From positions 1-64,000 of IMG/VR virus record IMGVR_UViG_3300034073_003340: DNA of 64,000 nt; one strand, written 5' to 3'. Position 1 is the stretch's first letter. Every line of letters begins with the position of its first letter. Shown piece after piece: positions 8,320 through 15,599 of the stretch. The notes under the pieces are model-generated. The model made no database searches, was not told where the DNA came from, and saw nothing but the letters and a program-made list of their open reading frames with translations. The stretch comes from a virus. Made by a program: the position numbers and the translations under genes.

Positions 8320-9383
8320 TAGAATAGCTTTCCAGGTCTACCAAACAAGGCACCTTTTAAAAGACCTTGGACACCCTGTCTGGCCGCTCCAGTATTACCA
8401 GAGACGATGTTTTTTAAACTAGATGCGGCAGTCTTACCAATAGCAAGACCTCTATTGGCATCATAAGATCCTGCTATTTCGCTGATAATACGACCAGGAC
8501 TACCGAAGCCTTGGCCGGTTATACCACTCAAGAGATTTCTCTGTAAGGTCGCACCAATGGTATCATCTAAACTACGGGTTATAGCATTTGGAGTTGTCGC
8601 CAGACCAGGAGTAATATCTAGATTTGGTAGATCGTTTGGAACGTCCCAATATTGACCAAAATCCAAACCAGCATCCTCAGCAATTTCCTGTGTTATGGGT
8701 TCGGGGTCAGCGTAAACTATTCCCTCAAAATCAATAGACATCTGAATTTCGTTGGTAACGGCACCAACGCTATAATCAAAATCGTCTGGGTTGAAGCTGG
8801 AGATCTTTGGATTGATCAGATCAAATCGTTCCATTACACCATTGTAGAATTGATACACCGAGATATGACTAAAGAAATAGGCGTAGTTCTGCTCTACCAT
8901 TGGGGGTAGAAAACCCCAGCGACCCAGTTCAAAGGACTCGCCAGTTACGATATCATAGACCGTTGATCCACTTGAACCTGCACCGTATATCTTACTATCA
9001 CCATAATAATATTGGTAATATTCAACAAACATATTTCGCAGATCCTGCGAAATGGTATCATGAAATCTAACCTGGAGCGGCTCAAAGTCATGACCGGTTT
9101 GAACAATACGTTTACGATTATACTGATTCAGCGTCTCTTGGCGAAAGGTAACTTTGGGTCGATCAATATTCTTGACAACTAGTCCAATTCCTCTTTCCCA
9201 TCCACTACCACCAGTAGACTCCGGGCGATAGAACTTCATCCAAAAAAGGAATTTGTTCTTGGGAACATTGGCGAATCTAGTTCCGCCCAAACCAAAATTG
9301 TTTGAAGCGTGATGGCTGTCCCCCAACATGAGGGACAGCCCATTAGGATCAGAAGTCCTACCGCCTCTTGAAGTTTCAGTCAC
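8319..9383 (-). CDS. 54: Baseplate/tail-tube junction protein, gp54-like
   Basis: 354 aa, close to T4 gp54 (320 aa), which links baseplate to tail tube. Residues about 45-115 (KFLFWMKFYRP...VKNIDRPKVTFRQETLNQYNRK...EPLQVRFHDTISQDLRNMF) have the tube-protein-like fold pattern shared by gp19, gp48 and gp54. The C-terminal third is Gly/Ala/Ser-rich. The start is a GTG at 9383 with AAGG upstream. A 9-bp hairpin lies within the first 25 codons. A gp48 candidate is at the right end of the window, so gp54 is the better name here. The structural role is well supported; the exact gene name is tentative. Confidence 0.6.
   Translation of the reverse strand: MTETSRGGRTSDPNGLSLMLGDSHHASNNFGLGGTRFANVPKNKFLFWMKFYRPESTGGSGWERGIGLVVKNIDRPKVTFRQETLNQYNRKRIVQTGHDFEPLQVRFHDTISQDLRNMFVEYYQYYYGDSKIYGAGSSGSTVYDIVTGESFELGRWGFLPPMVEQNYAYFFSHISVYQFYNGVMERFDLINPKISSFNPDDFDYSVGAVTNEIQMSIDFEGIVYADPEPITQEIAEDAGLDFGQYWDVPNDLPNLDITPGLATTPNAITRSLDDTIGATLQRNLLSGITGQGFGSPGRIISEIAGSYDANRGLAIGKTAASSLKNIVSGNTGAARQGVQGLLKGALFGRPGKLF
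9313..9340 (-). promoter_or_regulatory. Stable hairpin inside the gp54-like start region
   Basis: GGCTGTCCC pairs with GGGACAGCC, a 9-bp perfect stem with a 10-nt loop, about 40-70 nt inside the reading frame that starts at GTG 9383. Hairpins this strong are unusual inside coding sequence. Confidence 0.4.
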
Positions 9384-9393
9384 TGACTAAACC

Positions 9394-10232
9394 TTATAGA
9401 CGGTTGCCAGGAATCTGCTCAGGAAGCGCGGTCATTAGACCGTTTGCCTGCGTTGCGTTATCAAAACGAACAGTCAACGTAATGGTCTGGAAACCGGATT
9501 CAGCATAGTCCAGATCCATGTAGTCAACGTTCTGTAGGAAGCAACCTTCAAGCGTCCATGTCTCAACGACAGTGTCATTGCCACCGTCCATGGTCTCAAT
9601 AATGGTTACAAACTTATAGTTGATACCAGAAGCAAAAGCCGTCTGCTCAAAGTGGTTGAGCTGCTTCTGTAACTGGTGCCCAACAAGCTTAGCAACGTTG
9701 TTGGTCAAGTCATCCTTGAGAACAATCTGCAAGGTCTCCCACGTATGCTTACCAGCATAGTAGGCGGTGCTGTTGTAACTATGAACAGGAACTTCTTCGT
9801 GGGCAATTTTTGGTTTGCCAACGCTCTGAACCTGCTGGGTGAAGTCGAGACCACCTGCGATTGGACCAAAGTTAACCACGCGGACGCGGAAGCGATACTT
9901 ATACTTGAGTTGGAGAAGACCACCGCGGCCCTGTCCGCCTCCAAGTGGAACCATTTGTATTCAATCAGTGTCGTTAATACTGATCCGCCTTACGGCTGCT
10001 CATTGTTACCAATGAGATTAGACTATATCATGACCCACTTGGGGCCCCACCCGTTTCAGCCCACTTGGGCCTACGACCTTTCGGTCTAGTCGTTGAACGT
10101 TCCGGTTCATAACTCCGGCTTCGCTGCTGATTGTCCCTGAGGGATTTTCCAGCAATTAGAGTGGTTTTTCGACCAGGATCACTCCTGGAAGCAGCTATTC
10201 CTTTAACCGAACTTAGATAGAGTTTCTGCCAT
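9394..10232 (-). CDS. 19: Tail tube protein gp19-like, split by a group I intron
   Basis: This protein forms the inner tube of the contractile tail. Exon 2 encodes a tube-like sequence (LKYKYRFRVRVVNFGP to the C-terminus). The upstream start is separate: a strong AGGAGGTGA site precedes ATG 10232, which encodes MAETLSKF before a stop in the intron. My predicted join is exon 1 10211-10232 (22 nt) and exon 2 9394-9950 (557 nt), giving 579 nt, 192 aa, reading MAETLSKF-PLGGGQGRGG. The join keeps frame, and P1 and P10 pairings support it. Reading from ATG 9954 alone would drop the true N-terminus and has no ribosome site. Exact splice points are inferred. Confidence 0.8.
9951..10210 (-). ncRNA. 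Group I intron in the tail tube gene (no internal ORF)
   Basis: A 260-nt self-splicing intron. All four core elements are present in order on the minus strand: P AATTGCTGG (10149-10157), Q ACAATCAGCAGCGAAGC (10118-10134), R GTTCAACGACTAGA (10085-10098) and S GATATAGTCT (10020-10029). R GACTA pairs with S TAGTC to form P7. Exon AAGT can pair with GCTT as P1 with a U-G pair at the 5' site, and GGAA inside the intron can pair with exon-2 TTCC as P10. The predicted last intron base is G. No endonuclease gene lies inside; a GIY-YIG gene is 98 bp beyond the exon 1 start codon on the other strand. Confidence 0.9.
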
Positions 10233-10266
10233 GACGATATCACCTCCTAGGTAACGATCTATTTTG

Positions 10267-10277
10267 ATTATTTAGCG
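10267..10277 (-). promoter_or_regulatory. Late-type promoter box (CGCTAAATAAT)
   Basis: Minus-strand CGCTAAATAAT 35 nt upstream of the gp19 exon 1 ATG. Confidence 0.55.
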
Positions 10278-10329
10278 TTTCAGATTGTAAATAGAAACAA
10301 TTAGAAACTTTTAGAAGATTTGGAGTTCA

Positions 10330-11142
10330 ATGTATTACGTTTATACCTTGTGTGATCCAAGAAGAGATGACCAACCATTTTATGTTGGCAAGGGATCACG
10401 AGACCGATGTAAGTCCCATCTATATGAAACGTATCAGAATACGAGCAATCGCCGCAAGTGGTGTAAGATAGCTGCTATTAAGAAGTCCGGGCTTGAAGTT
10501 ACTATCAAAAAGATTCAAGAGGATTTATCAGAGTCTGATGCTTATGATCTGGAAGAAGAATTAATCAAGAAGTACGGTAGAATAGGCTATGAATCCAATG
10601 GCATCTTAACCAACATATGTGAATCTTCTCGTCCTCCCTCTGCTAAAGGAAGAATGATATCAGATGAAACTCGTAGAAAGCATAGTGAACGCCAAAAAGG
10701 TCCACTAAATCATAGATATGGTATCAAGATGTCAGATGAGGAAAAGGAATATAGGCGTCGATTTAATTTAGAAAATGGTATCAGACCGCCTGATAGGACA
10801 GGGGTTTCCCACACTGAAGAGACCAAAATCAAGATGAGTCTAGCCAGCAAAGGTAAGAAGAAAAGCCCTGAGCATTGTAAGGCGATTGGTGAAGCTCGTC
10901 GTGGAAAATCTCTAGGACCATGTTCCAATGAGAAAGCCAAGAAAATAGCAGAATCACAGTATAGAAACTATCAGCTTACTAGCCCTGAAGGTAAAAATTA
11001 CACAGTGAACACAAGTAAACTAAGAGAGATGATAAAGATATTCAATTGGTCATATGGGGGAATCATGGCAGCTAAAATTGCTGGGAGAAAATATCGAGGT
11101 TGGACTATTTTAGATCTGGGACGATCTAAAATACCAGATTAA
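10330..11142 (+). CDS. GIY-YIG homing endonuclease (Seg-like)
   Basis: 270 aa. The N-terminal GIY-YIG nuclease domain shows YVYTLCDPR and PFYVGKGSRDRCKSHL, with the catalytic Glu probably in the DLEEELIKKYGR helix region. The C-terminal half carries NUMOD3-type DNA-binding repeats (KGRMISDETRRKHSE, GVSHTEETKIKMSLASKG, KKKSPEHCKAIGEARRGK) and a final helix-turn-helix-like segment. GGAG precedes the ATG. It is transcribed against its neighbours and is AT-rich. It sits beside the ORF-less intron in gp19, so it may drive homing of that intron or of itself. The stop abuts the convergent gene to the right. Confidence 0.9.
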   Translation: MYYVYTLCDPRRDDQPFYVGKGSRDRCKSHLYETYQNTSNRRKWCKIAAIKKSGLEVTIKKIQEDLSESDAYDLEEELIKKYGRIGYESNGILTNICESSRPPSAKGRMISDETRRKHSERQKGPLNHRYGIKMSDEEKEYRRRFNLENGIRPPDRTGVSHTEETKIKMSLASKGKKKSPEHCKAIGEARRGKSLGPCSNEKAKKIAESQYRNYQLTSPEGKNYTVNTSKLREMIKIFNWSYGGIMAAKIAGRKYRGWTILDLGRSKIPD

Positions 11143-12051
11143 CTAGTATTCCTGAACCGCGACGATTTTAGCCTTAGTGGTCAGATATTCCCAAAGAGGA
11201 TCATCAGTTGGTTTCCCAGCCCAATAATTTTCTGCGGCTGTTTTGAGTTCCTGGCTATCATAGTCGTGTCCGTCGTCTACCAGGGAAGATATAAGACTAG
11301 ACCAGTTCATATCATGCTTATAAACAGGCCCTAGAGGTTGTAAGGTGAACACGTATTCAGTTGAGCCTCCCGCCGAATCCAAATCATCTTCATTACTAAC
11401 CATGAAAACCGCATCACGGTGAGAAAGCTTGTCGGCTGGTCGATAGCGTTCTAGAACTTCAAAAAACGGCACATATCCCCAGTCACGATCATAATCACTT
11501 CCTCGACCGGTTAGGATCGTTCCTACGTCTAATTCATTGACGCTGGAGTGATAATAGAGACGAGTATTCAAAGATTCTTCCAGTTGTCCTGGAGTGATAG
11601 ATTTCATAAATTTCAGGAAAGTGGAGGTAGAAATGTTCCAATCTGTGGAATTTTCAACCATTCTTACCAAATTAGGCGCATACAGATCAAAATTAAAAAC
11701 CGCAGACTCAAAATCGTTGTATTCTCGTTCTATCCAATCAGCAATAGAATCATTGGTGACTTTTCCGTCGCCGTCAAACAGAGAACCCCTTACATAAACC
11801 GCAACGTGATAGACTCTAGCATCCGAAGTCAGAATATCTTCTGGCTCAGCTTCATCTCCATCTCCATATACGTCCTCACAGATTACTACTATTCTGGGGA
11901 CCTCACCTTGCTCTTCGAGAATCGTAGCCAAAGCCAAGGCAAATGTCCCACAGTTTCCTGAGAATAGATTACCACTACCAAAATGAGATTGGCAAGAATT
12001 TATCAAACCAACAATATCCAATTTGGATTCAGAGATTTCAGACCAGCGCAT
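11143..12051 (-). CDS. Possible Cys-protease-like plus ADP-ribosyltransferase-like fusion
   Basis: 302 aa with two recognisable halves. The N-terminal half has GNCGTFALALATIL (about residues 31-44) and later YHVAVYVRGSLFDGDG, a Cys...His pattern seen in papain/NlpC-like folds. The C-terminal half has LYYHSSVNELDVGTIL (about 165-180) and YVFTLQPLGPVYKHDMNW, which resembles the Arr-type ADP-ribosyltransferase pattern (HG/HS start, then VEPxGPxxxDPN-like end). Both domain calls come from motif memory and are tentative. T4 injects ADP-ribosyltransferases (Alt, Mod), so a host-takeover role is possible. The TAAATA box lies only a few nt from the ATG. Confidence 0.55.
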   Translation of the reverse strand: MRWSEISESKLDIVGLINSCQSHFGSGNLFSGNCGTFALALATILEEQGEVPRIVVICEDVYGDGDEAEPEDILTSDARVYHVAVYVRGSLFDGDGKVTNDSIADWIEREYNDFESAVFNFDLYAPNLVRMVENSTDWNISTSTFLKFMKSITPGQLEESLNTRLYYHSSVNELDVGTILTGRGSDYDRDWGYVPFFEVLERYRPADKLSHRDAVFMVSNEDDLDSAGGSTEYVFTLQPLGPVYKHDMNWSSLISSLVDDGHDYDSQELKTAAENYWAGKPTDDPLWEYLTTKAKIVAVQEY

Positions 12052-12054
12052 ACA

Positions 12055-12065
12055 TATATTTAGTC
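12055..12065 (-). promoter_or_regulatory. Late-type promoter box very close to start codon
   Basis: Minus-strand GACTAAATATA ends about 4 nt before ATG 12051. If it works as a late promoter the transcript would be nearly leaderless. Confidence 0.4.
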
Positions 12066-12105
12066 ATGGAAATAGCCCCAGTTTCCCAGGACCATTCCTT
12101 TTGCC

Positions 12106-12150
12106 TTACTTGCTGAAGAAGTCCGACATGATCTGCGGAGCCGCAGTGTC
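12106..12150 (-). pseudogene. Orphaned old 3' end of rsr
   Basis: The minus strand reads DTAAPQIMSDFFSK and a TAA stop. The intact rsr gene at 13338 ends DAPQVMSDFFSK and TAA. The protein endings match almost perfectly, but codons differ (for example AGC/TCG for Ser, GAC/GAT for Asp), so this is a diverged copy and not a recent duplicate. No start or longer frame precedes it. It lies on the far side of the homing endonuclease gene, which fits displacement of the original gene end by that element. Confidence 0.85.
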
Positions 12151-12316
12151 AATAGGCTTTAATCATTTTACCATTTATAGCCATATTTTCAGTTAAGCAA
12201 AAATCTGGATTATTTTTCTGAATCTCTTTCTTCAATTCATCAATTTGCTTCTCTAGAAGCTTGATATGATTTTTCAAAAAAGTGATATCTGATTGTTTTG
12301 CTGGATCGTTTAGCAT
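12149..12316 (-). CDS. Small coiled-coil protein, 55 aa
   Basis: ATG 12316 follows a GGAG site by 5 nt. The product starts MLNDPAKQSDITFLKNHIKL and continues with a heptad-like helix rich in Lys, Glu, Ile and Leu (about residues 12-38), then NMAINGKMIKAY. Its TGA overlaps the orphan rsr end by two bases in another frame. It lies in the gap between the protease/ART-like gene and the homing endonuclease. The function is unknown. Confidence 0.55.
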   Translation of the reverse strand: MLNDPAKQSDITFLKNHIKLLEKQIDELKKEIQKNNPDFCLTENMAINGKMIKAY

Positions 12317-12464
12317 AGTTTCTCCATTTATATTCTTTGTTTTAGCATAGCAAATATAAATGTATTTTTCAATAAATAGGAGTGGTAAGCCAGAGGGGTC
12401 GGATCCTCTGGCAACCTAGCTTGGAGCAAACAGGCTGTCCCACTTGATATTTATTGGAGCTCAT

Positions 12465-13337
12465 ATGAGTCAGATCTGCGACTATGGCTGTGGTCGTCTT
12501 GCCACAACATTCAAACCCTATTCTAAACGCTGGTGCTGTGAAACATCTCAGAACAAGTGTCCTGCAATCAAGACCAAGCAGAATACCCAACAGGCGATCG
12601 AAGCCCGTAAGCAAGGTGTGAGGAGCAAATACGGGGTAGATAACATCTCACAAATACAAGCCGTTAAGGACAAGAAGATCGCAACTTGCTTGAGCAATTA
12701 CGGTGTTGAGAATCCCAATCAATCTTCAATCATCCGTCAAAAAGCTGAAGCCACTAACCTAGATAGGTATGGTGGAACAAATCCTCGTCATTGTGACAAA
12801 GTTAAGGAGAAAGGACGTCAGACTTGTCTTGAACGTTACGGAGTAGATAACGGAAGCAAGACTGAGCAAGCCAAAACAAAAATATCATCACACAAGCTAG
12901 GTCTCACTGATCAGGAAAAGCTACAGATAGCCAAGAGAAGAGAAGAAACTTGTTTAGAACGCTACGGAGTGAGGAATGTATCTCAGAACGAGAAGATCCA
13001 TTACTCTAAGCTAGTCACGGCCAGGGCCAAAACCTACACCTTTCCCTCAGGACAAATAGCAACGGTACAAGGATATGAACCACAGGTTTTAGATTCGTTA
13101 TTAAAAGCCGGTATTAGAGAGCAGGATATCAAAGTTGGACGTCGCAACGTGCCAACTATTCGCTATCACTATGAGGGCAAGGACAGATTCTATTTTCCTG
13201 ATATCTATATAGCCAGTCACAACTGGATCATTGAGGTCAAGAGTCTTTTTACATTCCGACTTGAACGCGAGAAGAACATGGCAAAAAGAGTAGCCACCAA
13301 AGCTGATGGCTACTCCTTTAGTTTCGTGATACGGTGA
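12465..13337 (+). CDS. Homing endonuclease with PD-(D/E)XK-type domain and YGV repeats
   Basis: 290 aa from ATG 12465, chosen because GGAG lies 6 nt upstream; an earlier in-frame start lacks one. The N-terminus has a Cys-rich knuckle (CDYGCGR, then WCCE). The centre holds at least four repeats of the type T-C-L-x-x-Y-G-V-x-N (near residues 50, 75, 120 and 165), probably DNA-contacting. The C-terminus has RFYFPDIYI...WIIEVKS, a PD-(D/E)XK nuclease core. The stop codon abuts the stop of rsr, and an old copy of the rsr end lies on its other side, so it inserted at the rsr 3' end. Vsr-like or other nuclease subfamilies are possible. Confidence 0.8.
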   Translation: MSQICDYGCGRLATTFKPYSKRWCCETSQNKCPAIKTKQNTQQAIEARKQGVRSKYGVDNISQIQAVKDKKIATCLSNYGVENPNQSSIIRQKAEATNLDRYGGTNPRHCDKVKEKGRQTCLERYGVDNGSKTEQAKTKISSHKLGLTDQEKLQIAKRREETCLERYGVRNVSQNEKIHYSKLVTARAKTYTFPSGQIATVQGYEPQVLDSLLKAGIREQDIKVGRRNVPTIRYHYEGKDRFYFPDIYIASHNWIIEVKSLFTFRLEREKNMAKRVATKADGYSFSFVIR

Positions 13338-15080
13338 TTACTTCGAGAAGAAATCGCTCATCACCTGGGGAGCATCCTGGCTAAAGCCAACTACGTCCAA
13401 CATACCAGCGTCCTTGGGGTCCGCAATGGTACAGCTGGTCGCAGTCATACCAACCACAACAGACTTAGCAGGGATGCCAGTCTTCTGTCGGTAAGTCTTC
13501 AGAGCCTGAGAAGGAGCCTGACGACCCGCATAGGTCTCGTTGTCCGTGTAGACAGCGAAGTTCTCCACGGGCAGCTTGTTATCAAGCGCCCACTCAAAGG
13601 GTAGCGAGCAGTCCGTGTTACCGAACGGCAGGCCCGAGATCGTGTTGATCACGTCATCCAGTCGCTGACGCGGACTGATCTTCAGGATCGACACCGGACC
13701 AGCATCCTTGACGTTGGCGTTCATGCGACCTCCATAGCCGTAACCATAGCCGCTACGACCACTGCCACCAGTGAATCCAATGAACTCATAAGAGTTCTCG
13801 ACATTCGCCGTGATCAACGCCATAGCCGCCGAAGCGTCACGAGCAGTTAGTCCCGGAATGTTGCCGATGGCAGCACTGCCCATGGACCCCGACACGTCAA
13901 GAGCTAGCAGCGTATTCTTGCCGGTCGGGGCCACATTGCCAAACGAGGCATAAAATGCCTGGTCGAGCGAGTCTACAACGCCGCGAACGACGTTCCAGGA
14001 CAGACTACCCTTGAAACCACGACCCTGACCGTAGGTCTTCATCGCAGCAAGGATAGCAATTGGGTGAACACGAGCCTTGCGAAGAGCCTCACCATCGGAA
14101 AGCTTGGCCTTGACCAGCTTCTCGGCGGCAGACATCGGAGTCAGAAGACCAACACTTGACATCTTGCCCAGGTTACGAATCATCGCAGTCAGCGACATGT
14201 TGGTCAGCAAAGCCTCCCAAACATTGGCATCGTTAAGGAACTGAGTGGGAATCGCCTCACGAGGAAGGTTGTGATCCACAATCAGCTGGATGATCTCCTT
14301 GGCAGAAGTTGCCTTCTTTGCCGCCTCAAATGCGAGAATCTGAGGGTGGAGAACACCAGACACGTCAGAACGGGACAGGCGAACCTCGCTTTCAAGATTT
14401 GCCGAGCCACGAACGTAGTCCGTAGCACCAACATTCGACATTCCACCAACCATCCAACGCAGGACAGCATCACGCGCAACATCGTCCGTCTTGGGGTGAC
14501 CCAGACGAAGCATGTCACGGTGCGACCATCCATCGCGCTGCTGATACTTGATCGCCTGGTTAGCCAGCCGGTCAAGTGGCATCTCTAGATACCAGTTACC
14601 TACTGCTCGACGTAGAGCGCGCCCCCAACCGCGAACGCCGTCCACAAAGGCAGCAAAGTGGAACAGATGGGTTCCAATCCGAGCGACCTTGGGTAGAGCG
14701 TCAAGAGCAGCCTTACGAGTTGCCTCGCTGTCAGCTGCCGATGCTAGAGCCAGAACGAATAGAGCAGGGTCGTTCTTGGGAGCGCGGCCAGAGTCACTGA
14801 TCTCTACCACACGATTTACAACGCGGATGCCATCCTCGTCAATTAGACGCAGGACGTTCTGAGCATTGGACTTGGTCAGCTCGCGCTCACCCACATAGTA
14901 GGTTCCACCCTCGGTTCCGAGGATCAGGAAGCGATCAAGCTGATCCCATGGAGAAACCACGAAGGTGAATCCACCGGCGTTATTCTTGGCCATTTCCGAC
15001 TCACGGCCCGGAATGGGCTGAGTCTGCGGCGTCTGCTTGGAAGCAATGGCACCCATCAGGACGTTCTTGGAATTACTCAT
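13338..15080 (-). CDS. rsr: Ro60/Rsr homologue (TROVE domain plus vWA)
   Basis: 580 aa. Ro-family ring proteins bind Y RNAs and misfolded RNAs and, in bacteria, work with PNPase in RNA decay and stress survival. The N-terminus (ASKQTPQTQPIPGRESEM, NAGGFTFVVSPWDQLDRFLILGTEGGTYYVGER) is almost signature Rsr sequence. Helical TROVE repeats run to about residue 375, then a vWA domain with an intact MIDAS motif D395-V-S397-G-S399 and a later YTDNETYAG. The start at 15080 is preceded by AGAGGAG; an upstream in-frame ATG is less likely. The gene looks more GC-rich than its neighbours, suggesting capture from a bacterium. Its 3' end appears replaced by a homing element. Confidence 0.92.
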   Translation of the reverse strand: MSNSKNVLMGAIASKQTPQTQPIPGRESEMAKNNAGGFTFVVSPWDQLDRFLILGTEGGTYYVGERELTKSNAQNVLRLIDEDGIRVVNRVVEISDSGRAPKNDPALFVLALASAADSEATRKAALDALPKVARIGTHLFHFAAFVDGVRGWGRALRRAVGNWYLEMPLDRLANQAIKYQQRDGWSHRDMLRLGHPKTDDVARDAVLRWMVGGMSNVGATDYVRGSANLESEVRLSRSDVSGVLHPQILAFEAAKKATSAKEIIQLIVDHNLPREAIPTQFLNDANVWEALLTNMSLTAMIRNLGKMSSVGLLTPMSAAEKLVKAKLSDGEALRKARVHPIAILAAMKTYGQGRGFKGSLSWNVVRGVVDSLDQAFYASFGNVAPTGKNTLLALDVSGSMGSAAIGNIPGLTARDASAAMALITANVENSYEFIGFTGGSGRSGYGYGYGGRMNANVKDAGPVSILKISPRQRLDDVINTISGLPFGNTDCSLPFEWALDNKLPVENFAVYTDNETYAGRQAPSQALKTYRQKTGIPAKSVVVGMTATSCTIADPKDAGMLDVVGFSQDAPQVMSDFFSK

Positions 15081-15100
15081 GATCTGTACTCCTCTTTTCG

Positions 15101-15251
15101 GCTCGTGAAACCCACGAGCAAGGTTGGCCTCTGACATCAAGGCCGGTAGTTCGATCTAGGGAGTGGGGTGACGGCCACTCGGCTCACAGCTTACGCTGTG
15201 ATTGAGAAACGGACGGTTTTCTATAGAAACACAAAGCGGACGGGCTTTGTG
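15101..15251 (-). ncRNA. String of five hairpins upstream of rsr: Y RNA candidate
   Basis: Between the 100-aa gene and rsr the minus strand holds five stems in 150 nt: CACAAAGC/GCTTTGTG (15230-15251), CACAGC-GTAA-GCTGTG with a GNRA loop (15185-15200), GAGTGG/CCACTC (15161-15180), a 5-bp GGCCT/AGGCC stem (15126-15144) and GCTCGTG/CACGAGC (15101-15119). No reading frame covers it. Bacterial Y RNAs (YrlA type) are usually encoded next to rsr, so this is the natural candidate. It could instead be a structured rsr leader. The tRNA-like module of YrlA is not clearly visible to me. Confidence 0.5.
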
Positions 15252-15259
15252 ATAATGCC

Positions 15260-15562
15260 TTATAACTGGGCTTGGTTTGCCTCGTCAAGAGTCTTTTTTA
15301 GAACTTCTAGCACTTCTGCCTTGCTTCCAAAAATACCACTCATTGAGACTGGATTTGTAATAGCAACATGGATTACCGTCGGACTAAAAAATCTGATGAT
15401 TCCATAGCCTTCAAATCGACCGTTTCCAGGCTTGCGATTGTTCCATCTGGTTCGATACTTACCGCCCACACTGTAGACGTCATATCTATAATTGTTTTCG
15501 ATGCCCAGCAAATCTGAGACATCCTGGTAGAACTTTTCTACCTCACTGATTTCCTTTTCCAT
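15260..15562 (-). CDS. Small unknown protein, 100 aa
   Basis: The product begins MEKEISEVEKFYQDVSDLLG and has a likely beta-rich centre with GRFEGYGIIRFFSPTVIHVAI. No ribosome site is obvious and a TTGACA-N17-TTAAAT promoter ends about 6 nt before the ATG. It is separated from rsr by the hairpin region. No family recognised. Confidence 0.6.
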   Translation of the reverse strand: MEKEISEVEKFYQDVSDLLGIENNYRYDVYSVGGKYRTRWNNRKPGNGRFEGYGIIRFFSPTVIHVAITNPVSMSGIFGSKAEVLEVLKKTLDEANQAQL

Positions 15563-15567
15563 ACTCT

Positions 15568-15596
15568 ATTTAAGCATAGATTTGGAATCTTGTCAA
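15568..15596 (-). promoter_or_regulatory. Sigma70-like promoter TTGACA-N17-TTAAAT
   Basis: On the minus strand the -35 TTGACA is at 15591-15596, the spacer is 17 nt and the -10 TTAAAT is at 15568-15573, just upstream of ATG 15562. Confidence 0.55.
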
Positions 15597-15599
15597 CTC

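Noticed and set aside
9394-9954. Reading the tail tube gene simply from ATG 9954
   Set aside because: No ribosome site precedes this ATG, and intron elements plus an upstream start with AGGAGGTGA explain the gene better.
10028-10243. ORF of 71 aa upstream of the tail tube gene
   Set aside because: It runs through the group I intron core; the true coding start here is the short exon 1.
14271-14862. Several plus-strand ORFs of about 100 aa inside rsr
   Set aside because: They lie antisense to a strongly conserved Rsr coding sequence and have Arg/Ser/Thr-rich shadow composition.
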